A stretch of 64,000 bases of DNA from Sneathia sanguinegens (lineage in GTDB: Bacteria > Fusobacteriota > Fusobacteriia > Fusobacteriales > Leptotrichiaceae). The stretch lies in the NCBI RefSeq assembly GCF_042033325.1, contig NZ_CP160095.1; one strand, 5' to 3'. Shown here in pieces: positions 40,001-47,500 of the stretch (the stretch's first letter is position 1; the number at the start of each line of letters is the position of its first letter). The notes below the pieces were generated by a model that saw only the letters and a program-made list of their open reading frames with translations, made no database searches and was not told the DNA's origin. The translations under genes were made by a program, and so were the position numbers.

Positions 40001-40905
40001 GAAAAAGCTCCTATAGAAGTAGCTCCTATACCATATGATAGTGCCCTTGTACCAAATGCTATACCTCCTTCACCTGCTGCTAATGTTGGTGAATATCTAA
40101 GCTTATTTGGTGCTTTAAGTTGTCCATCTTTATTATATCCATAATCACTACCAGTAGGGTCAATAACTTTAAATAGTTTTTTAAAATAATGATTAAAATC
40201 TTCTTTAGTTATTTGTTCCTTAAATTGCTCATTATCATCTGAACCAATTGCAATTGAAGATCTACCTATAGCAAATGTTTCATTACCTAATGAAGTTGCT
40301 TGATCTACTGCTTTTGAACCAGCACCAATTGCAAGTCCTTGTCCTCCTCTTTTTGAAGAATTATCAAAAAGGGTCGATGATACTACTTCTGATTTAGTAC
40401 CTATTGCAGTACTCTGTATTGACCATGTTCTTGCTTCTCTTCCCATTGCAATAGACCCAGCTTGTCCATTTGCTTCAGTTTTATCTGATGGCATTACTTG
40501 AGCCAGATAACCAATTGCTATTGCATCATTTTCATCTTTAGTAACTTCTGCTTTGTTTCCTATTGCCACTGAATTTACAGCATTTGCCTTAGATTTATGA
40601 CCTACTGAAACTGAATCACTATTAGCTGCTTCAGCTCCTACTCCTATTGCTATTGCATAATCTTTAACTACTTGATGTTGTACTGCTGAATCATTTTCAG
40701 TTTTAGGATTTAAAGCTATAGATCCTCTACTGCTATTATTTCTACCATAACTCCCAATTTTTCCACTATCTATAGTTATTTGAGTAGCCATCCCTATACT
40801 ATTACTCATCATAAATAGCACTATCAAACTTGTTGTTATCTTTATCTTCTTCTTTAAACTTCTTTTTAAATATCTTTTCATTTCTTCAATGTTAATTTTA
40901 TTCAT
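28099..40905 (-). CDS. giant YadA-type trimeric autotransporter adhesin (4268 aa)
   Basis: A surface adhesin of the type Vc family. Residues 1-40 are an extended signal peptide (basic MKRYLKRSLKKKIKITTSL region, cleavage likely after GMA). Head 1 (about 60-600) has many 14-residue YadA head repeats with S/A-I-A-I-G cores. A coiled-coil insert (640-760) precedes head 2 (790-960) and a neck (ITGVADGSADSDAVT). The stalk from about 1000 contains four near-identical 442-residue repeats plus a partial fifth (about 1378-3250), each with a collagen-like Gly-x-y stretch (NDGRDGKTGDSSAG). The YadA anchor lies at about 4138-4225 (ISAAYGYYGGSNALAIGFSG), followed by a 40-residue coiled coil. It overlaps the upstream 224-residue gene by eight bases. 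Confidence 0.93.
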   Translation of the reverse strand: MNKINIEEMKRYLKRSLKKKIKITTSLIVLFMMSNSIGMATQITIDSGKIGSYGRNNSSRGSIALNPKTENDSAVQHQVVKDYAIAIGVGAEAANSDSVSVGHKSKANAVNSVAIGNKAEVTKDENDAIAIGYLAQVMPSDKTEANGQAGSIAMGREARTWSIQSTAIGTKSEVVSSTLFDNSSKRGGQGLAIGAGSKAVDQATSLGNETFAIGRSSIAIGSDDNEQFKEQITKEDFNHYFKKLFKVIDPTGSDYGYNKDGQLKAPNKLRYSPTLAAGEGGIAFGTRALSYGIGATSIGAFSYALGDYSTAMGAKTRAEGDGAIAIGNETKVFSDNSVAVGNKNEVSENGGMAYGYNAISSGNNTIAIGSNVYGNVDIDTEKVTDGVHKQYRDDANDETTISTIDTDFEDKNIEKTLGDLDTLYKTQSYTTTLVDKKLKFNGKEEFTGKQVKKSSGKNAIVVGTNSVAKGENSITFGHAAFGMKDNTVSIGSYTYVNGKNSLGLGIASRVFSDNSLSIGVGSVVTHNANNSLIFGNSSVVKAKNSLAIGNYSKAELENSISIGNHSNTDYNPEWLEEPGYAPKGAISTLTSKGIGVVSIGTIGKERRLTNLASGYRDTDAVNVSQLRSLEEKLSTVNPDEEDTSMINYLSVDKKNTGGEGYKAKEIAMKEVYYKEYIKLKAKALEMEVRKTRNEEHFKKEYTDKITNRINELEKKGIKAINDAKTDIYDKYNDKYIKDNTKTVDSILKEISESKDAALAKKQTEILSKEEIEKVKASNYNNDGATGADAVALGYGANAKGSQAVAIGKEAKANGVQSVVIGSPNSSNSKKDEDTDSNIGEISAGTSSVSIGNGVKSGNYAVGIGGNVVARDTAVAIGDRARAIGKFGIAIGEKAKVEKENGIAFGNIATSTEKNAIAIGNSSKATKENAIAIGQGAKSEQNDSVAIGNGSEANSSTAKAYLTDDTNTGGRTFAVGGTNIKRRITGVADGSADSDAVTVAQLKKLSEKGITFKDDKDTETTVSLTGKIKISGKEENTNGKYRNISVTTNNKNLEVALSKTLKGITSIENGKDSAKLTLNNDNIAINNKKLTGLTNGSGDTDAVAYGQVKNPFKVVADNNSTGVDQALGKKIEITGRKSINDGTSEAWSVNGNNNPKNGRYTTENVETFVSSSSEGTKVLVGLREDPTFKKITLKDGDTKQVELTPTTDSLTLNSKKISGLSNGTNDTDAVAYGQVKNPFKVVADNNATGVDQALGKKIEITGRKVTNNVISSDAWDVKENNNPKKGRYTTENVETFVSTSGEGTRVLVGLREDPTFKEVKLANSGKNVKFGIDDKGNATLTDAQNTTASPIVTEATVGNQKISYVANSKNKKETTLTTGFDFTSKDLEIKTEDNGKVTFNLTDTVKNSLNGKGNDGRDGKTGDSSAGSKGLTGKDGLNGKDLTTKVNALRNGEAGTVVYTDKDGNRLVKANDGKYYEATNVDEKGEVQNNATAKKDNEVLATLVNPDGSTDKPTTVLRVADGSITANSKEAINGGQLKKELDKKLDKTTYETDKQTFATKTELETSKVEVVGTENEIVVTPETKADGKGTKYTVKLNDTLKTKIDGALQTSTAESTYAKKGLDNISVEGKKVIKGLINVSKDATVADNIVEVTGGDNTEDGNAKEYKVSVKKSTIEGIAQAEAKKFVSDSVTVSSTDNGITVAKDTSTENKVDYKLTLNQAKIKELSGTTNLETEYAKVDASNLDKTNETTNRDKWINKLGTEKISETITENADKGKLTTEKAVKDYVKQEIDTVNKNIGNNTIAYKANSGNSKTTSLTTGFDFTSNDLEIKTEDNGKVTFNLTDTVKNSLNGKGNDGRDGKTGDSSAGSKGLTGNDGLNGKDLTTKVNALRNGEAGTVVYTDKDGNRLVKANDGKYYEATNVNEKGEVQNNATAKKDNEVLATLVNPDGTTDKPTTVLRVADGSITANSKEAINGGQLKKELDNKLDKTTYETDKQTFATKTELETSKVEVVGTENEIVVTPETKADGKGTKYTVKLNDTLKTKIDGALQTSTAESTYAKKGLDNISVEGKKVIKGLINVSKDATVADNIVEVTGGDNTEDGNAKEYKVSVKKSTIEGIAQAEAKKFVSDSVTVSSTDDGITVAKDTSTENKVDYKLTLNQAKIKELSGTTNLETEYAKVDASNLDKTNETTNRDKWINKLGTEKISETITENADKGKLTTEKAVKDYVKQEIDTVNKNIGNNTIAYKANSGNSKTTSLTTGFDFTSNDLEIKTEDNGKVTFNLTDTVKNSLNGKGNDGRDGKTGDSSAGSKGLTGNDGLNGKDLTTKVNALRNGEAGTVVYTDKDGNRLVKANDGKYYEATNVNEKGEVQNNATAKKDNEVLATLVNPDGTTDKPTTVLRVADGSITANSKEAINGGQLKKELDNKLDKTTYETDKQTFATKTELETSKVEVVGTENEIVVTPETKADGKGTKYTVKLNDTLKTKIDGALQTSTAESTYAKKGLDNISVEGKKVIKGLINVSKDATVADNIVEVTGGDNTEDGNAKEYKVSVKKSTIEGIAQAEAKKFVSNSVTVSSTDDGITVAKDTSTENKVDYKLTLNQAKIKELSGTTNLATEYAKVDASNLDKTNETTNRDKWINKLGTEKISETITENADKGKLTTEKAVVDYVKQEIDTVNKNIGNNTIAYKANSGNSKTTSLTTGFDFTSNDLEIKTEDNGKVTFNLTDTVKNSLNGKGNDGRDGKTGDSSAGSKGLTGNDGLNGKDLTTKVNALRNGEAGTVVYTDKDGNRLVKANDGKYYEATNVNEKGEVQNNATAKKDNEVLATLVNPDGTTDKPTTVLRVADGSITANSKEAINGGQLKKELDNKLDKTTYETDKQTFATKTELETSKVEVVGTENEIVVTPETKADGKGTKYTVKLNDTLKTKIDGALQTSTAESTYAKKGLDNISVEGKKVIKGLINVSKDATVADNIVEVTGGDNTEDGNAKEYKVSVKKSTIEGIAQAEAKKFVSDSVTVSSTDDGITVAKDTSTENKVDYKLTLNQAKIKELSGTTNLATEYAKVDASNLDKTNETTNRDKWINKLGTEKISETITENADKGKLTTEKAVVDYVKQEIDTVNKNIGNNTIAYKANSGDSKTTSLTTGFDFTSNDLEIKTEDNGKVTFNLTDTVKNSLNGKGNDGRDGKTGDSSAGSKGLTGNDGLNGKDLTTKVNALRNGEAGTVVYTDKDGNRLVKANDGKYYKAEYVEDNGALKVGHSYADEVKDILATLVNPDGSTDKPTTVLRVADGSISDNSKEAINGGQVYNKLKEYALKDASNIDITNWVTKLGDESLENGNNLAKSSAVKEYVDKIKSGLEDKGLKFNADLGGEQTQKLGSSIKIASATEEISDNGIKYLGKNIKTKIAKDGDNSIISLAFSDSPEFSSVKIGNNGKTVSITTSDKGGSITGLEDTSVDNAKYGQSGVAATQKEVKDVLNKINANGTEQDKLKNGTLGTVVYTDKDGNKLMKDTDGKFYKAQADGTKEENAKEVVPEDVILSTVKPDGKTTEPITLGNVASALGLSKDKKDKNNEILNKLVNKEAKKDVYKDAELNKVVTLRDLQFLASKGITFVGSTGTATKFLGDTITINGTTSNYNGLDKNNFATKYETKNIAVKVDNNTGNIEVGLAKELKAIKSIENKETKVTLNENGTEFKTGTDGVTTKIGKDGIEITKKDATKPSVSIKESSIDFATTTADNKTVGTGSITGLKDLDDKSDGHMAANKNYVDEKVKTITGDIDKLKNKGLKFAGNTGETKELNDKVNIKGEGTIDNKFESAEGNINVVAKESNVELQLSANLKNMKSFEAKDDKGNTVNITGDKIEFKKNNKSTLTINSDGTITGLKTNSSPFEYYEKNKDTVFGKDGTEYKTGTIVSEDGKVYAEGTQEVEGKYFDKGDKVVKAKDGKFYKEKDIKDRTYDEATKKWSGDSAQPTEATEAKALEGDDLKNAKAEDKVVVKGKNNKFYEASDLEKAVYDEVNKEYTKDGNKLEGKEAKDVVIKALPNNKAMTLSNIANARLVKDSKDAVNAGQMLEELDKKMNKDGSNIDKKEFANNISEGANITKPEGILVTDKQVNEHLNKNYYNKTEVDAKVSNISNTVVEANKKSDLALGGVANAVAMANLLQANSYSKYKTNISAAYGYYGGSNALAIGFSGVSENRMVSYRVSGSVNTKGNIALGAGLGVMLGEFKTDKYPEKGKKISELEEKLRLQTEKTNKLEKQLEEILKLLKK
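31150..36775 (-). repeat. four tandem 1326-bp repeats plus a partial fifth inside the adhesin
   Basis: The block GATGTGAAATCAAATCCAG recurs near 36759, 35435, 34109, 32783 and 31457, exactly 1326 bases apart (442 codons, in frame). Copies differ at very few bases: Thr or Asn in the NSGNSK/NSGDSK region, Lys or Val before DYVKQEID, and Asp or Asn before SVTVSS. The fifth copy stops after about 100 residues. This level of identity implies recent duplication or ongoing homogenisation. Confidence 0.95.
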
Positions 40906-41572
40906 GATTTATTGCCTCCAAATAATTGAATCTTGTTATTTTTTTATATTTCCCATAAAATTTGTACTTAAAATAGTCTTGAAAATATAGCGAATTATTT
41001 TTAGTGTCTGTTATAAATCTATCAGTTTCTTCATCATCTAATGTTAGTGTTATAATTTTTACATTTTTTGCAAATTTTACATTATTTAATTCTTCAAAAC
41101 TTCTATATTTTAATTTTTCATTTTTTTCTTTCAGAATGAAAACGATTACATCCTTACCAAATTTTGAAATCTTCTCCCTTTGTTCTTCCAAAATTCTAAC
41201 ATCTGGTAAAATTATCAAAAATTCATTAGCTATTTCTCTATTTATCTTAGTTTTTGTTAAGAAATAATCTGCAAACTTATAGTCTACCGCTTTTAAGTCT
41301 GTATGTTTATCATTTGAAATTTCAAGTTCATATTTTGCAAATTTAATTTGATTATCACAATTCCAAGTGCCATCCATTTGTAATTCACAACCAACTTGTT
41401 CTTTATTACTTTTTTGGAACTGTTCTATATTAATATTATCCAAAGTTTTCGATAAAGTTATGGCACTACTTAAAAGTATAATTGACATTAGAACTTTTTT
41501 TGCTCTTAATGTTCTATACTTTAAATTTTTTTTTAGCATTACCTCCAATTCAGATAAATTATATCCTTTCAT
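40898..41572 (-). CDS. secreted partner protein with adhesin-like extended signal peptide
   Basis: A 224-residue protein of unknown function. It begins MKGYNLSELEVMLKKNLKYR and a hydrophobic run (VLMSIILLSSAITLS), the same extended signal layout as the adhesin. The mature part starts with a two-cysteine loop (GCELQMDGTWNCDN) and continues as an alpha/beta region (NEFLIILPDVRILEEQREKI, KDVIVFILKEKN). No catalytic motif is visible. Its stop overlaps the adhesin start by eight bases, so the two are made together. It may assist export, folding or trimerisation of the adhesin in the periplasm; that is inference from coupling. The ATG follows AAAAGGAG. Confidence 0.75.
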   Translation of the reverse strand: MKGYNLSELEVMLKKNLKYRTLRAKKVLMSIILLSSAITLSKTLDNINIEQFQKSNKEQVGCELQMDGTWNCDNQIKFAKYELEISNDKHTDLKAVDYKFADYFLTKTKINREIANEFLIILPDVRILEEQREKISKFGKDVIVFILKEKNEKLKYRSFEELNNVKFAKNVKIITLTLDDEETDRFITDTKNNSLYFQDYFKYKFYGKYKKITRFNYLEAINHE

Positions 41573-41619
41573 TTAAACTCCTTTTCTACTTATATTTTTT
41601 TGTCTTTCTATATCACCAA

Positions 41620-41649
41620 ATATTACCATTATTAAGAAATTAAAGTCAA
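41620..41649 (-). promoter_or_regulatory. predicted promoter of the partner-adhesin operon
   Basis: On the minus strand, TTGACT (41649-41644), an 18-base spacer and TAATAT (41625-41620), about 48 bases before the ATG. A long homopolymeric T run (plus strand, about 41671-41686) lies just upstream of the -35; its length could vary. Confidence 0.6.
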
Positions 41650-41828
41650 TATTTTACAAAACTTTACTAGTTTTTTTTTTTTTTGTTAAAAATTTATTTT
41701 TTTAGCCTTAAAATCCTAAAAACACTAAGTTTGTTAGTATTTATTATAACAAGTGTTATATTTCCATATATGCTGAAACTATTGTAAATACTGCTATTTT
41801 CATTTTTTTAACTTTTTGTAAAATTAAA

Positions 41829-41870
41829 TAAAAAAAGTAGTTCTAAACTTTTTTAAGCCTAAAACTACTT
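41829..41870 (-). terminator. terminator after the adhesin remnant
   Basis: AAGTAGTT (41835-41842) pairs with AACTACTT (41863-41870), with further G-U-rich pairing inside and a T tract on the minus strand. Confidence 0.65.
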
Positions 41871-41884
41871 ATTTAAAATAGAAT

Positions 41885-42525
41885 TTATTTTTTTTGTTCC
41901 AATAATTTCATAAGCATTTCTTTGATTTCTTTATTCTCTTTTTCAAATAATGAAACTTTATCTTTTAAATTCTTTATTTCTGCATCTTGCTTTTCATTTA
42001 TTTCTTCAAGCTCCTTAACATTTTGAGATTTTTCTCGATATTTCATTCTTGATTTCTTATCCCCAAGCATTACACCTAGCCCTACACCTTCAATATTTTT
42101 AACTTTTTCATCAACTTCGCCTTTGGTTATATAGTCGCCTTCCATTAACTGCTTCTTTTGAATCTTTTGCTTCTACTTCTTCTCCACATAAAGTTCCTTT
42201 ATGGAATTTACCATTTTTATCTTTTACAACCTTAATATTTCAATTGAGATCCAACTACAACATCCTTTAAAGTTGAATTTATTTGACCTGCCACAACACC
42301 ACTAATACCTTTATCTAAGAAATTAAATTTCTTTCCTATTTGTATTTCAGTGAATTTAGGATTTTCTTTTTTGTTTTCCCTGTTGTATCTTGACTTACAA
42401 AAATTTCTACATTATCCGTTACATATCTGCCATTTTTTGCATCAACATTGCTAACTGTCTATTATCTACCTTTCTTCTAGTTATATCAAATGTTTCACCT
42501 AAATTGGCATCTTTACTTGTGTTAT
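41885..42525 (-). pseudogene. 3' remnant of another trimeric autotransporter adhesin
   Basis: In several frames the minus strand encodes adhesin pieces: GETFDITRRKVDN, NGRYVTDNVEIFVSQDTTGK and a stretch like NFLDKGISGVVAGQI, parallel to the ITGRK...NGRYTTENVETFVS segment of the intact adhesin. The last 86 codons are open and hold the end of the anchor (GVGLGVMLGDK) and a terminal coiled coil (VKELEEINEKQDAEIKNL, then EMLMKLLEQKK). The head and most of the barrel are missing. It is dead as a gene but could donate sequence by recombination. Confidence 0.75.
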
Positions 42526-42601
42526 TATTAAAATATTTTCTTTACTTAAACATATTATTTACATTCTTTATTTTACAATAATATATTGTTATTCATTCTC
42601 T

Positions 42602-43081
42602 TTAAAACAAAGTTAATATATACCCATCAAGAAGTGCAATAAAGAAGTACATAAGAACTGCTCTTTTGAATGCTTCAATATGTTTTTTTGGATTCTGATA
42701 AAGCTCTTTTTGTTGTATTTTCACTAACCTTATACGCTTTGTATTTCTCCACCATAATAAGTCAATAATTACGAGGTCAAAAACATTTAAAATTTCTCCT
42801 AAAATTATTAGTTGTATAAAATTATATAAAAACTTTGTCTTACGAATGAAAAGACCTAAAAAGAAAAATATTATGGTAAATATGAAAAAATTTAAAATCC
42901 ATGTAGCAAATTTATCCTTTTTCTTAAATTTACCTTTATATTCTTCAATTAATTCTATTTGTCTTTGCACCTCATCTGGATAAGATCCATAATTTTTTAA
43001 ATTTTTCTCATCTGTTCCAGTTTTTAAAATACATAGTATAAAAAGAATGAAACAGGAAATAATAATTGCAAATAAAAGCAT
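42602..43081 (-). CDS. membrane protein, unknown function (159 aa)
   Basis: Four hydrophobic segments (about residues 2-20, 61-81, 86-106 and 138-157) with a basic cytoplasmic-looking loop (WWRNTKRIRLVKIQQKEL). No motif of a known transporter or enzyme was seen. The ATG at 43081 is preferred over a GTG six bases earlier because AAGGTG lies at the right distance. It lies 48 bases downstream of the ComEC-like gene, in the same direction, and may belong to that transcript. Confidence 0.55.
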   Translation of the reverse strand: MLLFAIIISCFILFILCILKTGTDEKNLKNYGSYPDEVQRQIELIEEYKGKFKKKDKFATWILNFFIFTIIFFFLGLFIRKTKFLYNFIQLIILGEILNVFDLVIIDLLWWRNTKRIRLVKIQQKELYQNPKKHIEAFKRAVLMYFFIALLDGYILTLF

Positions 43082-43129
43082 ATGCACACCTTCTTTTTTA
43101 TATTATACTTTATTATCCTATACATATCC

Positions 43130-44104
43130 TTAAAACTCAAGAGTAAAAAATTGTAATATTTTAAATAAAGAATAAAAAAACTCTTCTGTTAATTTAATTA
43201 GAATAAAGTTAGGAAATATTAATGTGAGTACCAAAAGATAAATTAAAATAGTAAACAAAGGAATTGCTACGATATTAATAAGAAATGAAAAAACATATAT
43301 CTTTTTAAAATATATCCAGGTAAAAGGCGTTAATATTAATTGTGTATAGAGATTTTTTAATAATAAATTTTTTTCTTCTAAAAAGATTGTGCAAAAACTT
43401 GCAACATATGACAATACAAAACTAATTTCACCTATTTGGTAGGGATTATATAAAAAAGAGAATGCAAAAGATAGAAAATATGCTTTTTTTGTGGAAATAC
43501 TTTCATAGCAAATTTTAGCAAGTATCAAAAAAAATAGCATTTGATATGCTCTTGAAATTGACGGCACAAAGCCAACAGTGAACACATATATTGTTAATAT
43601 CACCAAACAAAAAATTTCTTTTATTCTAAAATCAAGAAAATACAATGCTCTTTGAGCGAAAGTATAAATTAATGTGAAATGTAGACCCGATATGGCTAAT
43701 AAATGGCTTAGACCTAACAGTCTAAACTTTATTTTTATATCCTTTTCTAAATAATATTTTTCATTTAAAAATATTGCTTTTGAAAATTTATAGATTTCTT
43801 TACTGAATATATTTTTTAATCTTTTATCCAAAAGTCTTCTAAATATATTAAATCTACTTTCTTTTATGGCAATTACTTCATTATCTTTGAAATAAAGGGT
43901 GTAGCTTCCTGCACCCTTTATCTCATATTCATTACTAAGTAATTGTTTTTTTATTAATAGCTTTCCATTTATTTTTTTTACTATCATATTATTCCCATCT
44001 ACATATACCCCTTTACTTACAATTTCTTCATTTCCTTTGTAGGTATTTAAGTATAGATATATGGGATATATTAAAATAAATAGTAATAGAATTTTAACTT
44101 TCAT
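43130..44104 (-). CDS. comEC: ComEC/Rec2-type competence channel, membrane-domain-only form
   Basis: A 324-residue polytopic protein. The GLSHLLAISGLHFTLIY segment (about residue 135) and PSISRAYQM (about 180) are the diagnostic ComEC core motifs. The N-terminal OB-like region is short, and the C-terminal metallo-beta-lactamase domain found in full-length ComEC (about 700 residues) is absent. ComEC forms the inner-membrane channel for DNA uptake. The start overlaps the prepilin stop by 11 bases with no separate ribosome site, so translation is coupled. A compact competence or DNA-transport role is likely but not proven. Confidence 0.8.
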   Translation of the reverse strand: MKVKILLLFILIYPIYLYLNTYKGNEEIVSKGVYVDGNNMIVKKINGKLLIKKQLLSNEYEIKGAGSYTLYFKDNEVIAIKESRFNIFRRLLDKRLKNIFSKEIYKFSKAIFLNEKYYLEKDIKIKFRLLGLSHLLAISGLHFTLIYTFAQRALYFLDFRIKEIFCLVILTIYVFTVGFVPSISRAYQMLFFLILAKICYESISTKKAYFLSFAFSFLYNPYQIGEISFVLSYVASFCTIFLEEKNLLLKNLYTQLILTPFTWIYFKKIYVFSFLINIVAIPLFTILIYLLVLTLIFPNFILIKLTEEFFYSLFKILQFFTLEF

Positions 44105-44534
44105 TTGATAATACTGCAATATTCAACCCATTGGTTGTATTATAGCTCAGTCTATCATAAATTTTTTTAGATTTTTTATCTTTGATTATTATTGTAAATC
44201 CTCTGTCAATATTCCCTTTTTTTGTTATTTTTCTTGTGAAATTATGCTCAACATTATTTGTTTCATATATGAATTTATCATCTAATTTTAAAGTATTTCC
44301 TATATATTCTATTTTATTATTATCCAAATTAAAAACAATTTCATACATTTTTTCATCTACATTAGATTTTTTTTGCAAATAGTTCATAGTATTAATTATT
44401 TTATTTTTTATATTATAGCTTCTTGCCCTATTAATACTACGGTTATAGTTTGTGATAATAAAAAAACTTGTTAAAGAAATAAGAGAAATTACAATTATAA
44501 GCTCAACCAAAGTAAAACCATAATTTTTCTTCAT
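44094..44534 (-). CDS. type IV prepilin-like protein
   Basis: A 146-residue protein starting MKKNYGFTLVELIIVISLIS: a short basic leader, Gly, then Phe and a hydrophobic helix with Glu at +5, the class III signal cut by prepilin peptidase. The rest is a soluble pilin head. Single pseudopilins of this size serve type II secretion or transformation pili. Its start lies 10 bases after the nifJ stop, and its G-rich ribosome site begins at that stop, while its end overlaps the ComEC-like gene. The ComEC neighbour favours DNA uptake. Confidence 0.8.
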   Translation of the reverse strand: MKKNYGFTLVELIIVISLISLTSFFIITNYNRSINRARSYNIKNKIINTMNYLQKKSNVDEKMYEIVFNLDNNKIEYIGNTLKLDDKFIYETNNVEHNFTRKITKKGNIDRGFTIIIKDKKSKKIYDRLSYNTTNGLNIAVLSNES

Positions 44535-44543
44535 ACAGCCCCC

Positions 44544-47500
44544 CTAATAATCTAGTTTTGATAATCTTTCATAGTAGCCAAATCTTTTTATAGCATCCTT
44601 TTTATTAGCTTCCAAAATTTCTTCAGCTTCTTTCGGATCTTCATTAACTAGACGAACAAATCTATTTTCATTCATTAAAAATTCCCTGTATTTTTCAAAA
44701 TTTGGTTTTTTGAAATCTATTTGTAGGGGGTTTTTACCCTTTTCAATTAAGCTCGGGTTAAATCTAAGTAGATTCCAATAACCAACTTCAACAGCTAATT
44801 TTTCTTCACTTTGACTAGATAAACCACCTTTTTGCCCATGTTCTATACAAGGACAATATGCTATTATTAATGATGGTCCATCATATTCATATGCTTCTTT
44901 AAAAGCCCTTATAGTTTGATTTTGATTAGCTCCCATAGCAACTTTTGCTACATAGACATTTTCATAAGTCATCATTAGTGCAGCCAAATCTTTTTTATTA
45001 GTTCTTTTACCTTTTGCTGCAAACTTCGCAATTCCACCCAAAGGTGTCGCCTTTGAAGCTTGACCACCTGTATTTGAATATACTTCTGTATCTAAAACTA
45101 ATACATTAACATTTACTCCACTAGCTAACACATGATCTAAGCCTCCAAAACCAATATCATATGCCCAACCATCACCTCCTATTATCCATATAGATTTTTT
45201 AAGCATATATTGCTTCAAATCATATATTTTTTGTAATAAGTCACTATTCATTCTTTCTTTTTCTAACAATTCTCGAGCCTTATCAGCATTTTCATCAGTT
45301 TGATTTTCAATAAATTGTTCAAATGCTTCTATCAACTCTATACTAGCACTTTTTTCATTAATAACTTGAGATATATCTTGTAATAATTCTCTTCTTACAG
45401 CTTCACTTCCTTCAAATAGACCATAACCATATTCTGCATTATCTTCAAATAATGATGATGCCCATGCTGGTCCTCTTCCACATTCATTAGTTGTAAATGC
45501 TGTTGAAGGAGCTGAGGCACTATATATTGATGAACAACCGGTAGCATTAGCTACTACCATTCTATCTCCATATAACTGTGTTAAAAGTTTAATATATGGT
45601 GTTTCACCACAACCTGCACAAGCCCCTGAAAACTCAAATAAAGGTTTTGCAAATTGTGAACCTTTGACCGAAGTCTTAGGTAATAGTTTATCCTTGTATT
45701 TAACTTTTTCATAAATATATCTTGCATTTTCTGCTGTACCATTCTCTATTTCTTCATTAGTTGGCTTCATTACCAAGGCCTTTGTAGGGCAGATATCTAC
45801 ACAAGCTGTACAACCCGTACAATCTTCAGGAGATACTTGTATAACAAATCTATAATTTTCCATTCCTCTTCCTACAGGTTTTAAAGTTTGTATTACATTA
45901 GGTACTTTTTTCAATTCTTCATCATCTAGTAAAAATGGTCTAATTGTTGCATGCGGACAGACAAAAGAACATTGATTACATTGTATACAAGCCTCAGGTA
46001 TCCAATGTGGAACTTGACTTGCAATATTTCTTTTTTCTAATGCACTTGAACCTGGTAAAAAAGTACCATCTTCAAAGCCTCTAAAAGCTGAAACTGGTAT
46101 TTCTGAACCCTTAAGTGAATTTATCGGATTCATTAATTTTTGCATAAAAGTTGATAATTTCATCTCTTTCATAAGTAAATTTAAATTTTTCCAATTTTCA
46201 TCTACCTTAACCTCAACTACCTTATCACCCAAGTCAATTGCTTCATAGTTTCTTTGTACAAATTCAAGACCTTTTTTTGAATATACCTTGTCTGCATAAA
46301 ATTTCATATATTTCTTTGCTTGTTCATAATCAATTATATTAATTAAATAGAAGAAAGCTGATTGCATTATGGTATTTATTTTTGTTCCCATCTTCAATTC
46401 ATATGATAATTTTGTTGCATTTATTATATATAGTCTAATCTTTTTTTCTGCTAATTTTTTCTTAAAATCATCTGGTAATTTTTCAACTATACTTTCCTTG
46501 TTATATAGTGTATTTAATAGAAAAATTCCACCCTCCTTTATATTCTCTAGCAAGTCATATTTTGACAAATATGCAAAACTTGAACAGCTTACAAAGTATG
46601 GTCTTTCAATTAAATATGGTGCATTAATTTCTTTTTTAGAAATTCTTAAATATGATCTAGTTAAGCCACCCTCTTTTTTGGAATTGTATGAAAAAAAACC
46701 TTGAACATAATAGTCCGTATGTTCTCCTAATATCTTTATACTATTCTTATTAGCACTTACTGTACCATCTGAACCTAAACCATAAAAAAGACATTCTATT
46801 TCTTTTTTTTCAAGATAAAATTCCTTATTTTCATTAAGAGATTTAAAGGTTACATCATCAATTATACCAATGGTAAAATCATTTTTAAATTCTTTTTGAA
46901 ATAGATTTTCAAAAACACTAAGTATATGACTAGGACCTGTATTTTTTGATGATAAACCATATCTTCCACCAACTATTTCAGGTTTTAATTCTAAATCATA
47001 AAAGGCATTTCTAATATCTAGATATAAAGGATCAGAAGCACCTGGTTCCTTGGTTCTATCAAGAACAGCTATTTTTTTAACTGTCTTTGGAACAACTGAA
47101 AATAGGTATTTTTTTGAAAATGGTCTATATAAGTGAACAGTAATAAGTCCTACTTTTTTCCCCTTTTCATTTAAATAATCTACTACTTCTTTTATAGTTT
47201 GAGTAACTGAGCCCATTGCAATTATTATATACTCTGCATCTTCTGCCCCATAAAACATAAATGGCTTATATTCTCTTCCAGTTACTTTTTTTATTTTCCC
47301 CATATATTCTGCTACAATATCGGGTAATTTTTCATAAAATAAATTTTGTGATTCTCTTGCTTGAAAGAAAATATCTTCAGTTTGTGATGTACCCCTTGTA
47401 ACTGGTTTTTCAGGATTCAAACTTCTTTTTCTAAATTTTTTTAATTCTTCGTAATCAACTAATTTTTCTAAATCAGAATAGGATATTTCATTAATTTTTT

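Noticed and set aside
28099..40905. CRISPR-like array because of regular repeats
   Set aside because: The repeats are 1326-bp in-frame protein repeats, not short repeats with unique spacers; no cas genes were seen.
40898..41572. Thioredoxin-like or DsbC/TrbC-like fold for the partner protein
   Set aside because: The alpha/beta pattern is suggestive but no CxxC active site is present; left as unknown.
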